DNA from: Synechococcus sp. PROS-U-1
GTDB taxonomy: Bacteria > Cyanobacteriota > Cyanobacteriia > PCC-6307 > Cyanobiaceae
Length of the DNA stretch: 64,000 nucleotides
Direction of reading: 5' to 3'
Assembly (NCBI RefSeq): GCF_014279755.1
Contig: NZ_CP047951.1
Coordinates: 1,054,001-1,118,000, forward strand
The translations under genes were made by a program, and so were the position numbers. The notes beneath the pieces are model-generated. The model did not search any database. It saw nothing but the letters and a program-made list of their open reading frames with translations, and was not told the origin of the DNA. This document shows, one piece after another, positions 49,681-58,283 of the stretch. Positions within the stretch are counted from its first letter, which is position 1; every line of letters starts with the position of its first letter.

Positions 49681-50412
49681 TCAGCTGCTCCAGCTGCTGA
49701 TGGTTCTGCTCAACTGCCGGATGACCGCCACCCGTTTGGGGTCATCCGCCCAGTCCCCGAGAAAACTGCGTCGCAGCCCTGCACTGGCCGGGGTGAGGTG
49801 ATCGCCAGGGAGCTCCAGGGTTGAGCTGGAATCCGAGGGGCGTTGTTGCAGCGCCTGGATCAGATCACCGCTTTGATCCAGCTCATCACGCCCGAATCGC
49901 ACCACCAGATTCCGCTCCTGCTGGTAATGGCGACCGATCAAGCGAAGCGTCTCGGCCGGACTGGGGCTGAATTCGGTCTCCACCCCCAGCCGTGGTGCCA
50001 GTTCGCCCAGCAGCGGTATCGAACGGTCGGCGTTGAAGTTGTTGAAGCTCAGGGCGATCAGCGCCCTGCTGCCGCGTCCCCCATCGGGGGCCAGCAGGTG
50101 AAGCTTGCAACCCAGGCTGTGGCCCAGGCGGAGCGGAGCTGAAAGGGCCCCGCATCGCTCCTCCAGTTGTCGCCTCGCTGAGCGGAAGGCGCTCCAGGCA
50201 TCGCGGGCCTGGCGCTGATGATCGAATCCAGGCACGTAGGCCCAGGCATGCACTGCCAACCCATCGGCCGCAAGGTCTTCCAGCAGCCTGCGATAGCTGA
50301 GCTGGGGTGTCGCCGCGAGATAGCTGCCACCGATGAATTCGATCAATCCAGTGGGTTTGGCTGGCCGCAGCTGCCAGATGGAACCCAGCTGACGCCAGTT
50401 GGCCATGCTCAA
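49681..50412 (-). CDS. DUF1350 protein (alpha/beta-hydrolase-like)
   Basis: The 243-residue protein has PTGLIEFIGGSYLAATPQLS, LGHSLGCKLHLL (a nucleophile elbow with Ser) and ALIALSFNNFNADRSIP, the DUF1350 core found in cyanobacteria and plastids. It is likely a lipase- or esterase-like hydrolase; the function is not established. It overlaps the bcp stop by four bases. Confidence 0.85.
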   Translation of the reverse strand: MSMANWRQLGSIWQLRPAKPTGLIEFIGGSYLAATPQLSYRRLLEDLAADGLAVHAWAYVPGFDHQRQARDAWSAFRSARRQLEERCGALSAPLRLGHSLGCKLHLLAPDGGRGSRALIALSFNNFNADRSIPLLGELAPRLGVETEFSPSPAETLRLIGRHYQQERNLVVRFGRDELDQSGDLIQALQQRPSDSSSTLELPGDHLTPASAGLRRSFLGDWADDPKRVAVIRQLSRTISSWSS

Positions 50413-50864
50413 CCGCGCAGCTGCTTCAGCACCTGCTGCGCCTCCCGCACATGGGCCGGGCCATCGAGCAGGTTGCTGAAGGTGTGTCGGATCACCCCCT
50501 CCCCATCAACGATGTAGGTGACGCGACCGGGCAATAGGCCAAGGGCTTTAGGGACGCCCATTTCACGTCGCAGGGCGTTGTTCCTGTCGCACAGCAACGG
50601 AAACGTGAGGTTGTGGCGGGTGGCGAAACGGCGATGACTCACGGCGTCATCACCGCTGATGCCCCAGACCTCCGCATCGAGTGCAGCAAAACTCTCCGTG
50701 TTGTCGCGGAAGCTGCAGGCCTCGGCGGTGCACCCCGGTGTGTCGTCTTTGGGATAGAAGAACAGCACCAGCCAGCGACCCTCCACCGAGGCGGGAGTGC
50801 GAATGTCACCGTTCTGATCCTCCAGACTGAAGGGGGGAAGTCGGTCGCCGATCCCGAGGGCCAT
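50409..50864 (-). CDS. bcp: peroxiredoxin Q/BCP
   Basis: This protein of about 152 residues starts at ATG 50864 (MALGIGDRLPPFSLEDQNG). The peroxidatic cysteine is in FYPKDDTPGCTAEACSFRD and the resolving cysteine is five residues later. It reduces hydroperoxides with thioredoxin. In-frame ATGs at 50900 and 50951 would extend it into the divergent exonuclease promoter. Confidence 0.93.
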   Translation of the reverse strand: MALGIGDRLPPFSLEDQNGDIRTPASVEGRWLVLFFYPKDDTPGCTAEACSFRDNTESFAALDAEVWGISGDDAVSHRRFATRHNLTFPLLCDRNNALRREMGVPKALGLLPGRVTYIVDGEGVIRHTFSNLLDGPAHVREAQQVLKQLRG

Positions 50865-50949
50865 CCGATTGACGTGAAGAGTGTGAACCCTAGGCAGCAT
50901 GCACCTTGCTCGGGGCGGGAGAATCAGGGGCGGGAGGAGACATCGCGCC

Positions 50950-51813
50950 ATGCCTGAGCAGCTCGACTTTCTTGCAGGCTTTTCAGAGCCTCAAGCAGCT
51001 CCAACGCCACCGGGTGCTTCGGTGTCAGCTCAGCCCACACCTTCGGTGGCTCCGGCAGACGTTCTGCCTGATGCCCATGGTGATCGGACAGAGGATTCGG
51101 CCGATTGCCCCCCGTGCACTCTGCTGATCATCGACACCGAAACCTCGGGCTTGGATCCACGGCAAGACCAGTGTTTGGAGGTGGGCTGCATCTTGTTCGA
51201 TGTGCCGAGTCGCTCGGTGCTGGCCCAGCAATCGTTTCTTCTGCCGGTGGACTCCAACGCGGCAGAGGCGATCAACCGGATCCCCGCCGCCGTCACCCGC
51301 CGGCCCCAGCCCTGGCAGGAGGCGCTGGTGTGGTTTGAGCATCTTCTTGACGCTGCCGATCTTCTGGTGGCTCACAACGCGGCCTTCGATCGCCAGTGGT
51401 TTGGTCTTGGAGTGGTGCCGGCCACCTCAACACCGTGGCTCTGCACCATGGAGGACATCCGCTGGCCGGCTGAGCGTCAGTTGCGCTCGCGGCCATCGGT
51501 GCGTGATCTGGCTCTGGCCTACGGGGTTCCGGTCTGGGCTGCCCACCGTGCTCTGAGCGATTGCATCTACATCGCCGAGGTCTTCTCACGCTGTGACGAC
51601 CTGGAGCAGCTGTTGGAGCGCGGCTTGGAACCGCGCCAGTTGATGCGCGCTCGGGTGTCGTTCGATGAACGCCATCTGGCCAAAGCGGCCGGCTTCCGCT
51701 GGAACGATCCGATCAAGGGTGCCTGGACCCGTCGGTTGAGTGATCGCGAGGTTGCAGGGCTGGAGTTTCCTGTCGCCCCCGTGGAGCTGGAGGCTGATCG
51801 CCTCAGCGCCTGA
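50950..51813 (+). CDS. DEDD-family exonuclease (DnaQ-like)
   Basis: The 287-residue protein starts MPEQLDFLAGFSEPQ. The acidic catalytic residues are in LLIIDTETSGLDP, AHNAAFDRQWF and RALSDCIYIAEV, giving the DEDDh type. It is similar to the DNA polymerase III epsilon fold but is a stand-alone exonuclease. A C-terminal RFDERHLAKAAGFRWN-like part (SFDERHLAKAAGFRWN) is often seen in these cyanobacterial proteins and may bind nucleic acid. Confidence 0.88.
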   Translation: MPEQLDFLAGFSEPQAAPTPPGASVSAQPTPSVAPADVLPDAHGDRTEDSADCPPCTLLIIDTETSGLDPRQDQCLEVGCILFDVPSRSVLAQQSFLLPVDSNAAEAINRIPAAVTRRPQPWQEALVWFEHLLDAADLLVAHNAAFDRQWFGLGVVPATSTPWLCTMEDIRWPAERQLRSRPSVRDLALAYGVPVWAAHRALSDCIYIAEVFSRCDDLEQLLERGLEPRQLMRARVSFDERHLAKAAGFRWNDPIKGAWTRRLSDREVAGLEFPVAPVELEADRLSA

Positions 51814-51892
51814 GACTGCGCATTTGCTTCAGCACTCCGAAGGGTCTGGGTGATTTTGCAGAGAGTGCTGCCTGAGGCAGCACGCTGAAGTC

Positions 51893-52186
51893 ATGACGGC
51901 TTTTCTGCATTCCCATCAACGCCCCATTCGCTCTCGCTTGCGCCAGTGGCAGCAGGTGCGCACCTGGGCGCGGTTGATTCGTGAAGCCGAAGCGCTGTGG
52001 CATGTGGACGTGCGTGCCCTGCGACGCATGGGGGCTGATGAACTCAGCCAGTTGATTGGAGAGGTTCCTGCCCCCCACCGCAAACGGGTGAACCGCTGGT
52101 TGCGGTGTTATTCGGTGGCAACGCGGCTCACCGTTGTGCCAACTGCCTGCCTGAGCGTGGATGCACGACGCGGGAGGATGGACTAA
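51893..52186 (+). CDS. hypothetical protein (97 aa), basic
   Basis: The 97-residue, very basic, tryptophan-rich helical protein includes RSRLRQWQQVRTWARLIREA and APHRKRVNRWLRCYS. It lies between the exonuclease and pstS on the plus strand. A competing minus-strand frame over the same bases looks like a shadow. No family is recognised; nucleic-acid binding is possible from charge only. Confidence 0.55.
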   Translation: MTAFLHSHQRPIRSRLRQWQQVRTWARLIREAEALWHVDVRALRRMGADELSQLIGEVPAPHRKRVNRWLRCYSVATRLTVVPTACLSVDARRGRMD

Positions 52187-52201
52187 ATCACACAAACGGT
52201 T

Positions 52202-53182
52202 TTGGCACATCGTTCCCTGGTTGTCTCAAGCCTGAGCGTCCTTGCTGTCGGCCTTGCTGCATGTTCTGGTAGCTCCAGTGTGTCCAACCTCAACGCGGCG
52301 GGAGCCTCCTTCCCCGCCAAGGTGTACCAGAGCTGGTTCGCCGAGCTCGCCGGCTCCGGCGGAATCAAGGTGAACTACCAGGCGGTGGGGTCCGGTTCAG
52401 GTCGTAAAGCCTTCATCGATAGCACTGTTGACTTCGCCGCTTCGGACGACCCGATCAAGGAGGCTGACCGCAAGCAGGTGAGCCAGGGGGTGGTTCAAAT
52501 CCCGATGGTGGGGGGAACGATCGCCTTCGGCTACAACAAACCGGGTTGCGAGCTTCAGCTCACCCAGCAACAGGCTGTGGAGGTAGCCACCGGTCGCATC
52601 AGTGATTGGAAAGAGCTTGGTTGTGACGCGGGCACGATCACCTGGGTGCATCGCTCGGATGGATCCGGAACCACCAAGGCCTTCACCAATTCGATGCAGA
52701 CCTTTTCGCCGGATTGGACCCTCGGCAGTGGCAAATCGGTGAAGTGGCCGGTGGGCGTGGGGGCCAAGGGCAATTCCGGGGTGGCTGGGGTGATCGACAA
52801 CCGGGTCGGCGCGATCGGCTACGTGAATCAGTCGTACATCAAGGGGAATGTGCAGGCTGCTGCGGTACAGAACAAGTCCGGTGAATTCCTCAAGCCCTCC
52901 GTGGAGGCCGGTGCCAAAGCCCTCAACGGCATTGAGCTCGATGAGCATCTCGCGGGCAGCAACCCCAACCCCGAGGCCGCTGGTGCGTACCCCATCGCAA
53001 CGCTCACCTGGGTGTTGGCCTACGCCGAGGGCAATGGCGCCAAAGCTGAAGCTGTGCAGAACGTTTTCAACTACATGTTGAAAGACTCCACCCAGGAGGG
53101 CGCTGCGGCCTTGGGCTTTGTGCCTCTCCGGGGCACCATCCTCGAAAAATCCCGCAGCGCGGTGGAAGGCATTCAGCCCTGA
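52202..53182 (+). CDS. pstS: phosphate-binding lipoprotein PstS (copy 1)
   Basis: This protein of about 326 residues starts at TTG 52202. Unlike copy 2 it has a lipobox (AVGLAACSGS), so it is membrane-anchored. The PstS phosphate contacts are visible: AGASFPAKVYQSWF, SGSGRKAFID, and RSDGSGTTKAFTNS. It captures phosphate for the Pst transporter, whose other genes are not in the window. It is a tandem duplicate of the next gene, which it resembles over the whole mature length. No convincing Pho box precedes it. Confidence 0.93.
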   Translation: MAHRSLVVSSLSVLAVGLAACSGSSSVSNLNAAGASFPAKVYQSWFAELAGSGGIKVNYQAVGSGSGRKAFIDSTVDFAASDDPIKEADRKQVSQGVVQIPMVGGTIAFGYNKPGCELQLTQQQAVEVATGRISDWKELGCDAGTITWVHRSDGSGTTKAFTNSMQTFSPDWTLGSGKSVKWPVGVGAKGNSGVAGVIDNRVGAIGYVNQSYIKGNVQAAAVQNKSGEFLKPSVEAGAKALNGIELDEHLAGSNPNPEAAGAYPIATLTWVLAYAEGNGAKAEAVQNVFNYMLKDSTQEGAAALGFVPLRGTILEKSRSAVEGIQP

Positions 53183-53210
53183 ATGCAATCCATTGATTTG
53201 GTGGATTCAC

Positions 53211-53245
53211 ACCCCGGTTTGGACTGCACAAATCGGGGTTTTTTG
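53211..53245 (+). terminator. terminator after pstS copy 1
   Basis: ACCCCGGTTT and AAATCGGGGT pair (one G-U) around a nine-base loop, followed by six T. The two pstS genes therefore have separate transcription. Confidence 0.85.
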
Positions 53246-53249
53246 ATGA

Positions 53250-53279
53250 CTTAAAGAGTCATTAGGGGAACCTTAACCA
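53250..53279 (+). promoter_or_regulatory. candidate Pho box upstream of pstS copy 2
   Basis: CTTAAAGA, ATTAGGGG and CTTAACCA follow each other at 11-base steps (8-base half-site plus 3-base spacer), the periodicity of the cyanobacterial Pho box. The last matches CTTAACCT best. The array lies 80-110 bases before the gene. Confidence 0.6.
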
Positions 53280-53358
53280 GGGTTAATGGGCGCATAACGA
53301 CAGGCCGTCGCAGCCGCGATTAAGCCTGGGCTGCAACAGCCTCGTTTCTCTTTCGGTT

Positions 53359-54336
53359 GTGATGCGCATCGCACAAAAGGCCCTTCTCGCCTCCTCCCTG
53401 CTTGTTCTGGGAGCAGGCATCTCCGCTTCGGCAGCTCCCAAGCTGAACGGCGCTGGTGCTTCCTTCCCGGCCAAGATCTATCAGCGTTGGTTCGCTGATC
53501 TGGCCAAGTCGGGTGGCCCTCAGGTCAACTACCAGGCCGTTGGTTCCGGTTCCGGCCGTAAAGCTTTCATCGACCAGACCGTGAACTTCGGTGCATCGGA
53601 TGATCCGATGAAAAAGAAGGACATGGCCAAGGTCGGCCGTGGTGTCGTTCAGATCCCGATGGTGGGTGGAACGATTGCCTTCGGTTACAACAAGCCTGGC
53701 TGCAACCTGAATCTCACCCAGGAGCAGGCCGTCAAGGTCGCCATGGGCATGGTTAAAAACTGGAAAGAGCTGGGCTGCAAAGCCGGCACGCTCACCTGGG
53801 TGCACCGTTCTGACGGCTCCGGCACCACCAAGGCCTTCACCAACTCCATGCAGGCCTTCTCCAAGACCTGGACCCTTGGAACAGGGAAGTCCGTCAAGTG
53901 GCCTGCTGGTGTGGGCGCCAAGGGCAACTCGGGTGTGGCTGGTCTGATTCAGAACCGCGTCGGTGCCATCGGTTATGTGAACCAGTCCTACATCAAGGGC
54001 AACGTCAAGGCCGCTGCTCTCCAGAACAAGTCTGGTGAGTACCTCAAGCCCTCTGTTGCTGCAGGTGCCAAGGCCCTCAACGGCATCAGCCTCGACAAGG
54101 ACCTGGCTGGCAAGAACCCCAACCCCACCGCAAAGGGTGCTTACCCCATTGCAACTCTCACCTGGGTGCTGGCTTACAAAACCGGCAACGGTAAAAACGC
54201 CAAAGTGGTGCAGGATGCCTTCAACTACATGTTGGGCAGCAAGGCTCAGAGCAAAGCTTCTTCGCTTGGCTTTGTCCCTTTGAAGGGCGACATCCTGGCC
54301 AAATCAAAGGCCGCAGTCAAAAAGATTGGTCAGTGA
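53359..54336 (+). CDS. pstS: phosphate-binding protein PstS (copy 2)
   Basis: The 325-residue protein has a normal signal peptide (LLASSLLVLGAGISASA) and no lipid cysteine. The mature part carries GAGASFPAKIYQRWF, SGSGRKAFID and RSDGSGTTKAF. It is close to copy 1, but has a higher lysine content and strong codon bias typical of abundant proteins. The upstream Pho box and strong terminator suggest a highly induced, free periplasmic form. PtrA is encoded next. Confidence 0.95.
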   Translation: MMRIAQKALLASSLLVLGAGISASAAPKLNGAGASFPAKIYQRWFADLAKSGGPQVNYQAVGSGSGRKAFIDQTVNFGASDDPMKKKDMAKVGRGVVQIPMVGGTIAFGYNKPGCNLNLTQEQAVKVAMGMVKNWKELGCKAGTLTWVHRSDGSGTTKAFTNSMQAFSKTWTLGTGKSVKWPAGVGAKGNSGVAGLIQNRVGAIGYVNQSYIKGNVKAAALQNKSGEYLKPSVAAGAKALNGISLDKDLAGKNPNPTAKGAYPIATLTWVLAYKTGNGKNAKVVQDAFNYMLGSKAQSKASSLGFVPLKGDILAKSKAAVKKIGQ

Positions 54337-54372
54337 TCTCTGCTTGAGTTGGTTTTTTGAAAACCAAACTTT

Positions 54373-54398
54373 AAAGGGCCCTTCGGGGCTCTTTTTTT
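54373..54398 (+). terminator. terminator after pstS copy 2
   Basis: AAGGGCCC and GGGCTCTT pair (one G-U) around TTCG and are followed by seven T. Confidence 0.85.
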
Positions 54399-54502
54399 AT
54401 GAAGATTCGCATTTCGGTTCAATGTTAGAGCCTTCTTAACCGAACCTCTCCCCCTTCTTTGTTGGGAATCGATGTTGTCCTCAATACAGTTTTTGCGGAT
54501 TC

Positions 54503-55150
54503 ATGCAATTCCAAATGCTTGCTACTCCGTCCTCTGATCTGTGTTCAACAGCCCTGGGTTTCAAGGCGTTTCTTGAAGGCAGCTATCAAAAACACAATGT
54601 CGTTCATGTCACGTCGGGAAGTTTTGTTCCACTGCTGAAGAACAGCATTTGGTTTGTGGTTCGTGGCATGGTCAAGCTGGGGGCAGTGTCGGTGCATGGA
54701 GACGAGTTGGTGCTCGGTCTCGTGGGACCCAACGAGCCCTTCAGTGCTGCTTTCACCAATGTGGAGGCCTATGAGGCTGTCGCGCTAACGGATTGCGATC
54801 TGCTGTGTTGCAATCTGCGAGAACTGGAGGAGTCACCGCAGTTGGCTCTTGCCTTGGCGAGGGCCATGACAGCTCGCTACCGCCAGGCGGAATCGATGTT
54901 GGCGCTGCTGGGCTTGCGGCGCGTTGAAGATCGGGTCCGGGGCTTTGTGGAGCTGCTCGCGAGAGACTTCGGTGAACCCTGTGAAGATGGTCTACGGCTG
55001 AATCTCCGCCTCACCCATCAGGAGATTGCCAGCGCCCTGAGCACAACGCGAGTGACCGTCACCAGGGTGTTGGGTCAGTTGCGGGATGAGGGTTGGCTTC
55101 AGATCGATGCATCCAGGCATCTCGTGATGACCCGCACGGGCCGTCACTGA
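54503..55150 (+). CDS. ptrA: PtrA-type Crp/Fnr-family regulator
   Basis: The 215-residue protein has a cyclic-nucleotide-like beta barrel (SFVPLLKNSIWFVVRGMVKL) and a C-terminal winged helix (TQEIASALSTTRVTVTRVLG, in which TQE reads THQE). It lacks the residues that bind cAMP. In Synechococcus WH8102 the orthologue PtrA lies next to pstS and acts as a second tier of the phosphate response. The same neighbourhood is seen here. A half Pho site, CTTAACCG, lies about 60 bases before the start. Confidence 0.88.
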   Translation: MQFQMLATPSSDLCSTALGFKAFLEGSYQKHNVVHVTSGSFVPLLKNSIWFVVRGMVKLGAVSVHGDELVLGLVGPNEPFSAAFTNVEAYEAVALTDCDLLCCNLRELEESPQLALALARAMTARYRQAESMLALLGLRRVEDRVRGFVELLARDFGEPCEDGLRLNLRLTHQEIASALSTTRVTVTRVLGQLRDEGWLQIDASRHLVMTRTGRH

Positions 55151-55152
55151 AC

Positions 55153-55181
55153 AAAAAAAGAGCCGGCAGTGGTGCCGGCTC
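55153..55181 (-). terminator. terminator for tRNA-Pro
   Basis: GAGCCGGCA and TGCCGGCTC form a nine-pair stem around GTGG, with seven T following in the minus direction, about 50 bases after the tRNA. Confidence 0.85.
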
Positions 55182-55228
55182 AAACCCTGAAATCATGGAA
55201 TTCAGGAGGGGAAACAAGACGGTTGAAT

Positions 55229-55301
55229 CGGAGCGGCGGGATTTGAACCCACGACCCCCACTACCCCAAAGTGGTGCGCTACCAAGCTGCGCCACGCCCC
55301 G
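55229..55301 (-). tRNA. tRNA-Pro (anticodon GGG)
   Basis: The 73-base cloverleaf folds fully. The acceptor stem CGGGGCG pairs with CGCTCCG (one G-U), the D stem is GCGC/GCGC, and the anticodon stem is CCACT/AGTGG around TTGGGGT. The T stem is GTGGG/CCCGC with loop TTTGAAT. The anticodon in that loop is GGG. No 3' CCA is encoded, as usual in cyanobacteria. Confidence 0.95.
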
Positions 55302-55315
55302 TCAGAATTAAGTTA

Positions 55316-55699
55316 TCACAGTGCATCCCGGCGTCTAAGTCGTCTAAGCAACCGGGTGGTGAGCTGATCTCGTGTTGTGGATCCGTAGTGATAAAGCCGC
55401 AGTTCTGAGGCGGCCTGGCGGAGCTCGGCGAAGGTCATCGCGGCCAAACGAAGTTCCGGAAGGGCGCGCCAGGCCCTCGAGCGCATGGGGAGGGCCGCAG
55501 GGCCTTTGGCTTGGCCAAGATTCAGGGTTCCATCCGCCAACCACTCAGGGATCAGCACAACAAGAACCGCAATCAAGCCGTAGAGCTCAACTAACCCCTT
55601 GGGCAGAGGATGCAGCTGTCGCTCCTCAGATGGATCAGGCCGCGCACTCACTGCAGAACGGAGGAGTCCCTCAGTGACCACGATCGCACTAGGAGGCAA
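55316..55699 (-). CDS. hypothetical membrane-associated protein (127 aa)
   Basis: The 127-residue protein has a hydrophobic segment (VELYGLIAVLVVLIPEWLADG) and a basic C-terminal helix pair (MTFAELRQAASELRLYHYGS, TTRDQLTTRLLRRLRRR) that resembles SAP-like or Rho-N-like helices. It is probably a conserved cyanobacterial protein of unknown role. It lies 15 bases downstream of the tRNA-Pro gene's 5' end on the same strand. Confidence 0.65.
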   Translation of the reverse strand: MPPSAIVVTEGLLRSAVSARPDPSEERQLHPLPKGLVELYGLIAVLVVLIPEWLADGTLNLGQAKGPAALPMRSRAWRALPELRLAAMTFAELRQAASELRLYHYGSTTRDQLTTRLLRRLRRRDAL

Positions 55700-55718
55700 C
55701 CTGCTTCTGGAGAGGTGG

Positions 55719-55883
55719 TCAGATTGCCAATGGTGTCGCCTTGGGTTGAGGTTGCTCTCGCCAGAGAAAGGGTGCTTGCTGCTCTCGGTTCAGGGAGACA
55801 CTGCCAAGGATGAGGCCGAGAACCAAAATCAGTGTGAGGGCGATGGCCAGGATCACCTGCCGATCAGACCAGGGCTCGGGCAT
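55719..55883 (-). CDS. 54-aa single-span membrane protein
   Basis: MPEPWSDRQVILAIALTLIL leads into one membrane helix (VLGLILGSVSL) and a polar, proline-rich tail. The frame has good codon use and ends with TGA just upstream of the 127-residue gene on the same strand. Confidence 0.5.
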   Translation of the reverse strand: MPEPWSDRQVILAIALTLILVLGLILGSVSLNREQQAPFLWREQPQPKATPLAI

Positions 55884-56121
55884 GCCATTGCTTGGGTTGT
55901 GAACATGCTGGCTTATACGACTGGTTTGTCGCAGGGTTTGTCGCAGCCTGTCTGCGGCTGTGCGGAACGGCGGAAATGGCGTCTTTTGAGTGCAGCGCGA
56001 TTGGCCTGTTGCCGGATCGGAGCATGCAGCGACTGATGGGGCAGTTGTACTTGTTCAAGATCTCTTTCAAGGTTTGGCTGTTGCAGCCACAGAGGTCGTC
56101 GAACAGCATCTGGGTGGCCAT
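55864..56121 (-). CDS. small protein related to the MsrA C-terminal extension
   Basis: The 85-residue protein starts MATQMLFDDLCGCNSQTLKE and has the core KYNCPISRCMLRSGNRPIAL. The last 45 residues of MsrA at 61681-62397 show the same pattern: M-x-T-Q-x-L, G-x-N, K-Y, I-S-x-C-x-L-R-S-x-N-x-P-I. The DNA is also similar, so this looks like a stand-alone relative of that module. An upstream TTG (56139) could add six residues. The function is unknown. Confidence 0.5.
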   Translation of the reverse strand: MATQMLFDDLCGCNSQTLKEILNKYNCPISRCMLRSGNRPIALHSKDAISAVPHSRRQAATNPATNQSYKPACSQPKQWHARALV

Positions 56122-56168
56122 TGCGAGGTCAGCTTTCAACCCTTATGGGGGATCCCTTTCGCTCAATG

Positions 56169-56217
56169 GATCCCTCGGTTGGGGGAGGTGATTTCCTGCT
56201 TGAACGGCGATGGTGTG
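56169..56217 (+). repeat. upstream repeat block A (copy 1)
   Basis: The block TCCCTCGGTTGGGGGAGGTG, then GAACGGCGATGGTGT, recurs almost unchanged at 60977-61023. In both places it precedes a gene for a small secreted protein by 40-45 bases. Confidence 0.7.
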
Positions 56218-56258
56218 GGTACGGGGAACAGCTTTAAAACAACTTGATTAGAACGATT

Positions 56259-56534
56259 ATGAACAATTTCACAATGCCATTCCTTGCTGGCGTTGCCGGT
56301 GCCGTTGTTGCTCTTGGGATCGCAATCACCTCTCCCCCAAAAGCAGAAGCTGGTGGGATTTATTGGAACAACTATGGGGGTGGCGGGGTTGTTATTCATC
56401 GTGCTCGTTATCACGGTCTTCGCGGGTATTACAACTATGCTCCTGGCTATTACGGTGGCCGAAATGTTGTTGCCGGTCCCAACGGAGCATGTGCTCGTGG
56501 TTATTACGGTCGTGGTGGCTGCGTTCGTTATTGA
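56259..56534 (+). CDS. secreted glycine/tyrosine-rich small protein
   Basis: A signal peptide (MPFLAGVAGAVVALGIAITS, cleavage near AEAGG) is followed by a glycine-, tyrosine- and arginine-rich stretch (YYNYAPGYYGG, YYGRGGCVRY). The chosen start is ATG 56259. Total length is 91 residues. The last part has two cysteines that may form a disulfide. It is probably extracellular or periplasmic; the role is unknown. Confidence 0.7.
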   Translation: MNNFTMPFLAGVAGAVVALGIAITSPPKAEAGGIYWNNYGGGGVVIHRARYHGLRGYYNYAPGYYGGRNVVAGPNGACARGYYGRGGCVRY

Positions 56535-56716
56535 TGCCGAGTCGGGAAGCCTGATGCCTAAGACACGGGGCTGAAAGCAATACAAGACCCTTCGGGGAAA
56601 AGCAGGGGGCGTTGATTGTCGCTATCCATCTCCCGACAAAATTACTCAGTAAATACTCAGTATGTTTTCACCCTTGCCGAAGGGCAGTGATTCCAATCTA
56701 TTGAGACTATTGTTTT

Positions 56717-57862
56717 ATGGCTTACCAGCAAATGAGTACGGCGAAACGTGCGCTTTATTTGGATCAAATTAAGGCGATTATTGTTGCCTTTGTCATAGCC
56801 ATCCATGTTCCAATAGCTTTTGGAGGTATCGGTTGGTCTGGAGTTCGCATTCCTGTAGAGGAATCTATTAGCTCGTTTACTATTGGGTTCTTTCGATGGT
56901 ATTCCTATGCATTGAATTCATTCATCATGTATATGATGTTTTTGATTTCTGGCTATTTTGTTCCTCGCTCTGTGCATAAGAAGGGAGTGTTGCGGTATCT
57001 GAAAGGCCGTCTCCTGCGACTTGGTATTCCTTTCTTGACTGGTCTCCTCTTGCTTAATAATGCCTCGAAACTGTTAGGAATGCTGACTCCATCAAGCCCC
57101 CTTGCTGGATTGCCTTGGAATGAGATTCCTTTTAATCGCGTAGGCGTGCTTTGGTTTCTGGTCGTTCTGTTCGCTTTCGATTTGCTCTATTGCGCTTGGG
57201 TCGCACTGCGCGGAGATCGATTCGCTGTCGATACATCTGTTCCTTCACCAAGGCTTCGATCTTGGTTGGTCAGTGCCATTTCTCTTGGAATTCTTGAAGC
57301 CTTGATGATGAGCCAAACCGATATTTGGGCCACTCTGGGACGATCCGTTTTTGATGGTATAGGCGCTCAAGGCATGCATATTTTTACTTATTTATTCTTG
57401 TTTGTGCTGGGATGCAAGGCGTCGTTTCACCGATGGTTTGAGCGGCTTGATGCGCACCTGGTTGTGAAGTGGTTCCGCCTGTCGATGTTCCTGATTTTAG
57501 CTTCGCTTGCCTTTTTTCTGTCTTCGGCCTTTAACCCCAGTCTGGTCAATGACTCGGCCATAGTTGCTCCGCTCATGTGTTTCCTTTATCCCTTCATCGC
57601 ATGGGGAATTCTCTCCTATCTGCTTCTTTGGTTTCAACGCAATGAAGAACGGCTTGGGCCATGGCTTGCAACGGCCGGAGTGAACAGCTATGGAGCTTAT
57701 ATTCTTCATACATTGGTTCTCGTATTAGTGCTCATGCCTATTGGTTTCACTGGTCTTAATCCCTGGATAATTGTAATCTCTGCTACGGTATTAACGACTG
57801 TTGTGTCATTTGGTGTTGCTGGACAGCTTCGGCGAGTTCCATTGATTGCCCGACTGATTTGA
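56717..57862 (+). CDS. acyltransferase family 3 membrane protein
   Basis: The 381-residue protein has about ten hydrophobic helices and the acyltransferase-3 signature YLDQIKAIIVAFVIAIHVPI with the catalytic-type His. The family O-acetylates sugars of surface polysaccharide or peptidoglycan, or acylates other compounds. GC content is well below that of core genes and the neighbours are orphan genes, which suggests accessory or transferred DNA. The acceptor cannot be told. Confidence 0.85.
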   Translation: MAYQQMSTAKRALYLDQIKAIIVAFVIAIHVPIAFGGIGWSGVRIPVEESISSFTIGFFRWYSYALNSFIMYMMFLISGYFVPRSVHKKGVLRYLKGRLLRLGIPFLTGLLLLNNASKLLGMLTPSSPLAGLPWNEIPFNRVGVLWFLVVLFAFDLLYCAWVALRGDRFAVDTSVPSPRLRSWLVSAISLGILEALMMSQTDIWATLGRSVFDGIGAQGMHIFTYLFLFVLGCKASFHRWFERLDAHLVVKWFRLSMFLILASLAFFLSSAFNPSLVNDSAIVAPLMCFLYPFIAWGILSYLLLWFQRNEERLGPWLATAGVNSYGAYILHTLVLVLVLMPIGFTGLNPWIIVISATVLTTVVSFGVAGQLRRVPLIARLI

Positions 57863-58283
57863 TTCGCAATTGATAGTTAGACACTTCATTGCGTGCCTTT
57901 ACTTCGCCACACGGATTTTCATGATTCCACCTCTTTCCCCATAGAAAATCTTTCATTGAATTTGCCCCGCTGCTGATAGCAGGGTGTGTCTTGTCTTCGT
58001 CGAATGCTCCCTGATTCGGCATCCTGCCGATGGTTATCGAAGGTGCCATTCCTTGTTGGTGTACCTCAGCCGATTGACTGAGGTGGTGCTGCCAGTTGTT
58101 TGCGCATCCATCGTCGGAACGTACGCCACGCGCCCAAGGAACCCCATCCATTGCGCCTGACAACGCAGGGTGTTGGATCAGTGTGCCGGTGAACAGGTCT
58201 TCCTGAACCTTTTCCGGTAGCAATGGATGGTAGAACCGATCTTTCAAGACATCTCCGCAACGACCTCCAATGCCAGTGGACAC
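57783..58283 (-). CDS. doubtful hypothetical protein
   Basis: The first 60-80 residues read like protein (GDVLKDRFYHPLLPEKVQED, then PWARGVRSDDGCANNWQHH). The frame continues 80 bases antisense into the acyltransferase gene and has weak composition there. It may be the decayed remains of a gene between 57870 and 58283. Confidence 0.28.
   Translation of the reverse strand: MSTGIGGRCGDVLKDRFYHPLLPEKVQEDLFTGTLIQHPALSGAMDGVPWARGVRSDDGCANNWQHHLSQSAEVHQQGMAPSITIGRMPNQGAFDEDKTHPAISSGANSMKDFLWGKRWNHENPCGEVKARNEVSNYQLRIKSVGQSMELAEAVQQHQMTQQSLIP

Noticed and set aside
51803-52210. Minus-strand 135-codon frame
   Set aside because: It overlaps the 97-residue plus-strand frame and the exonuclease end. 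The composition is less protein-like than that of the plus strand.
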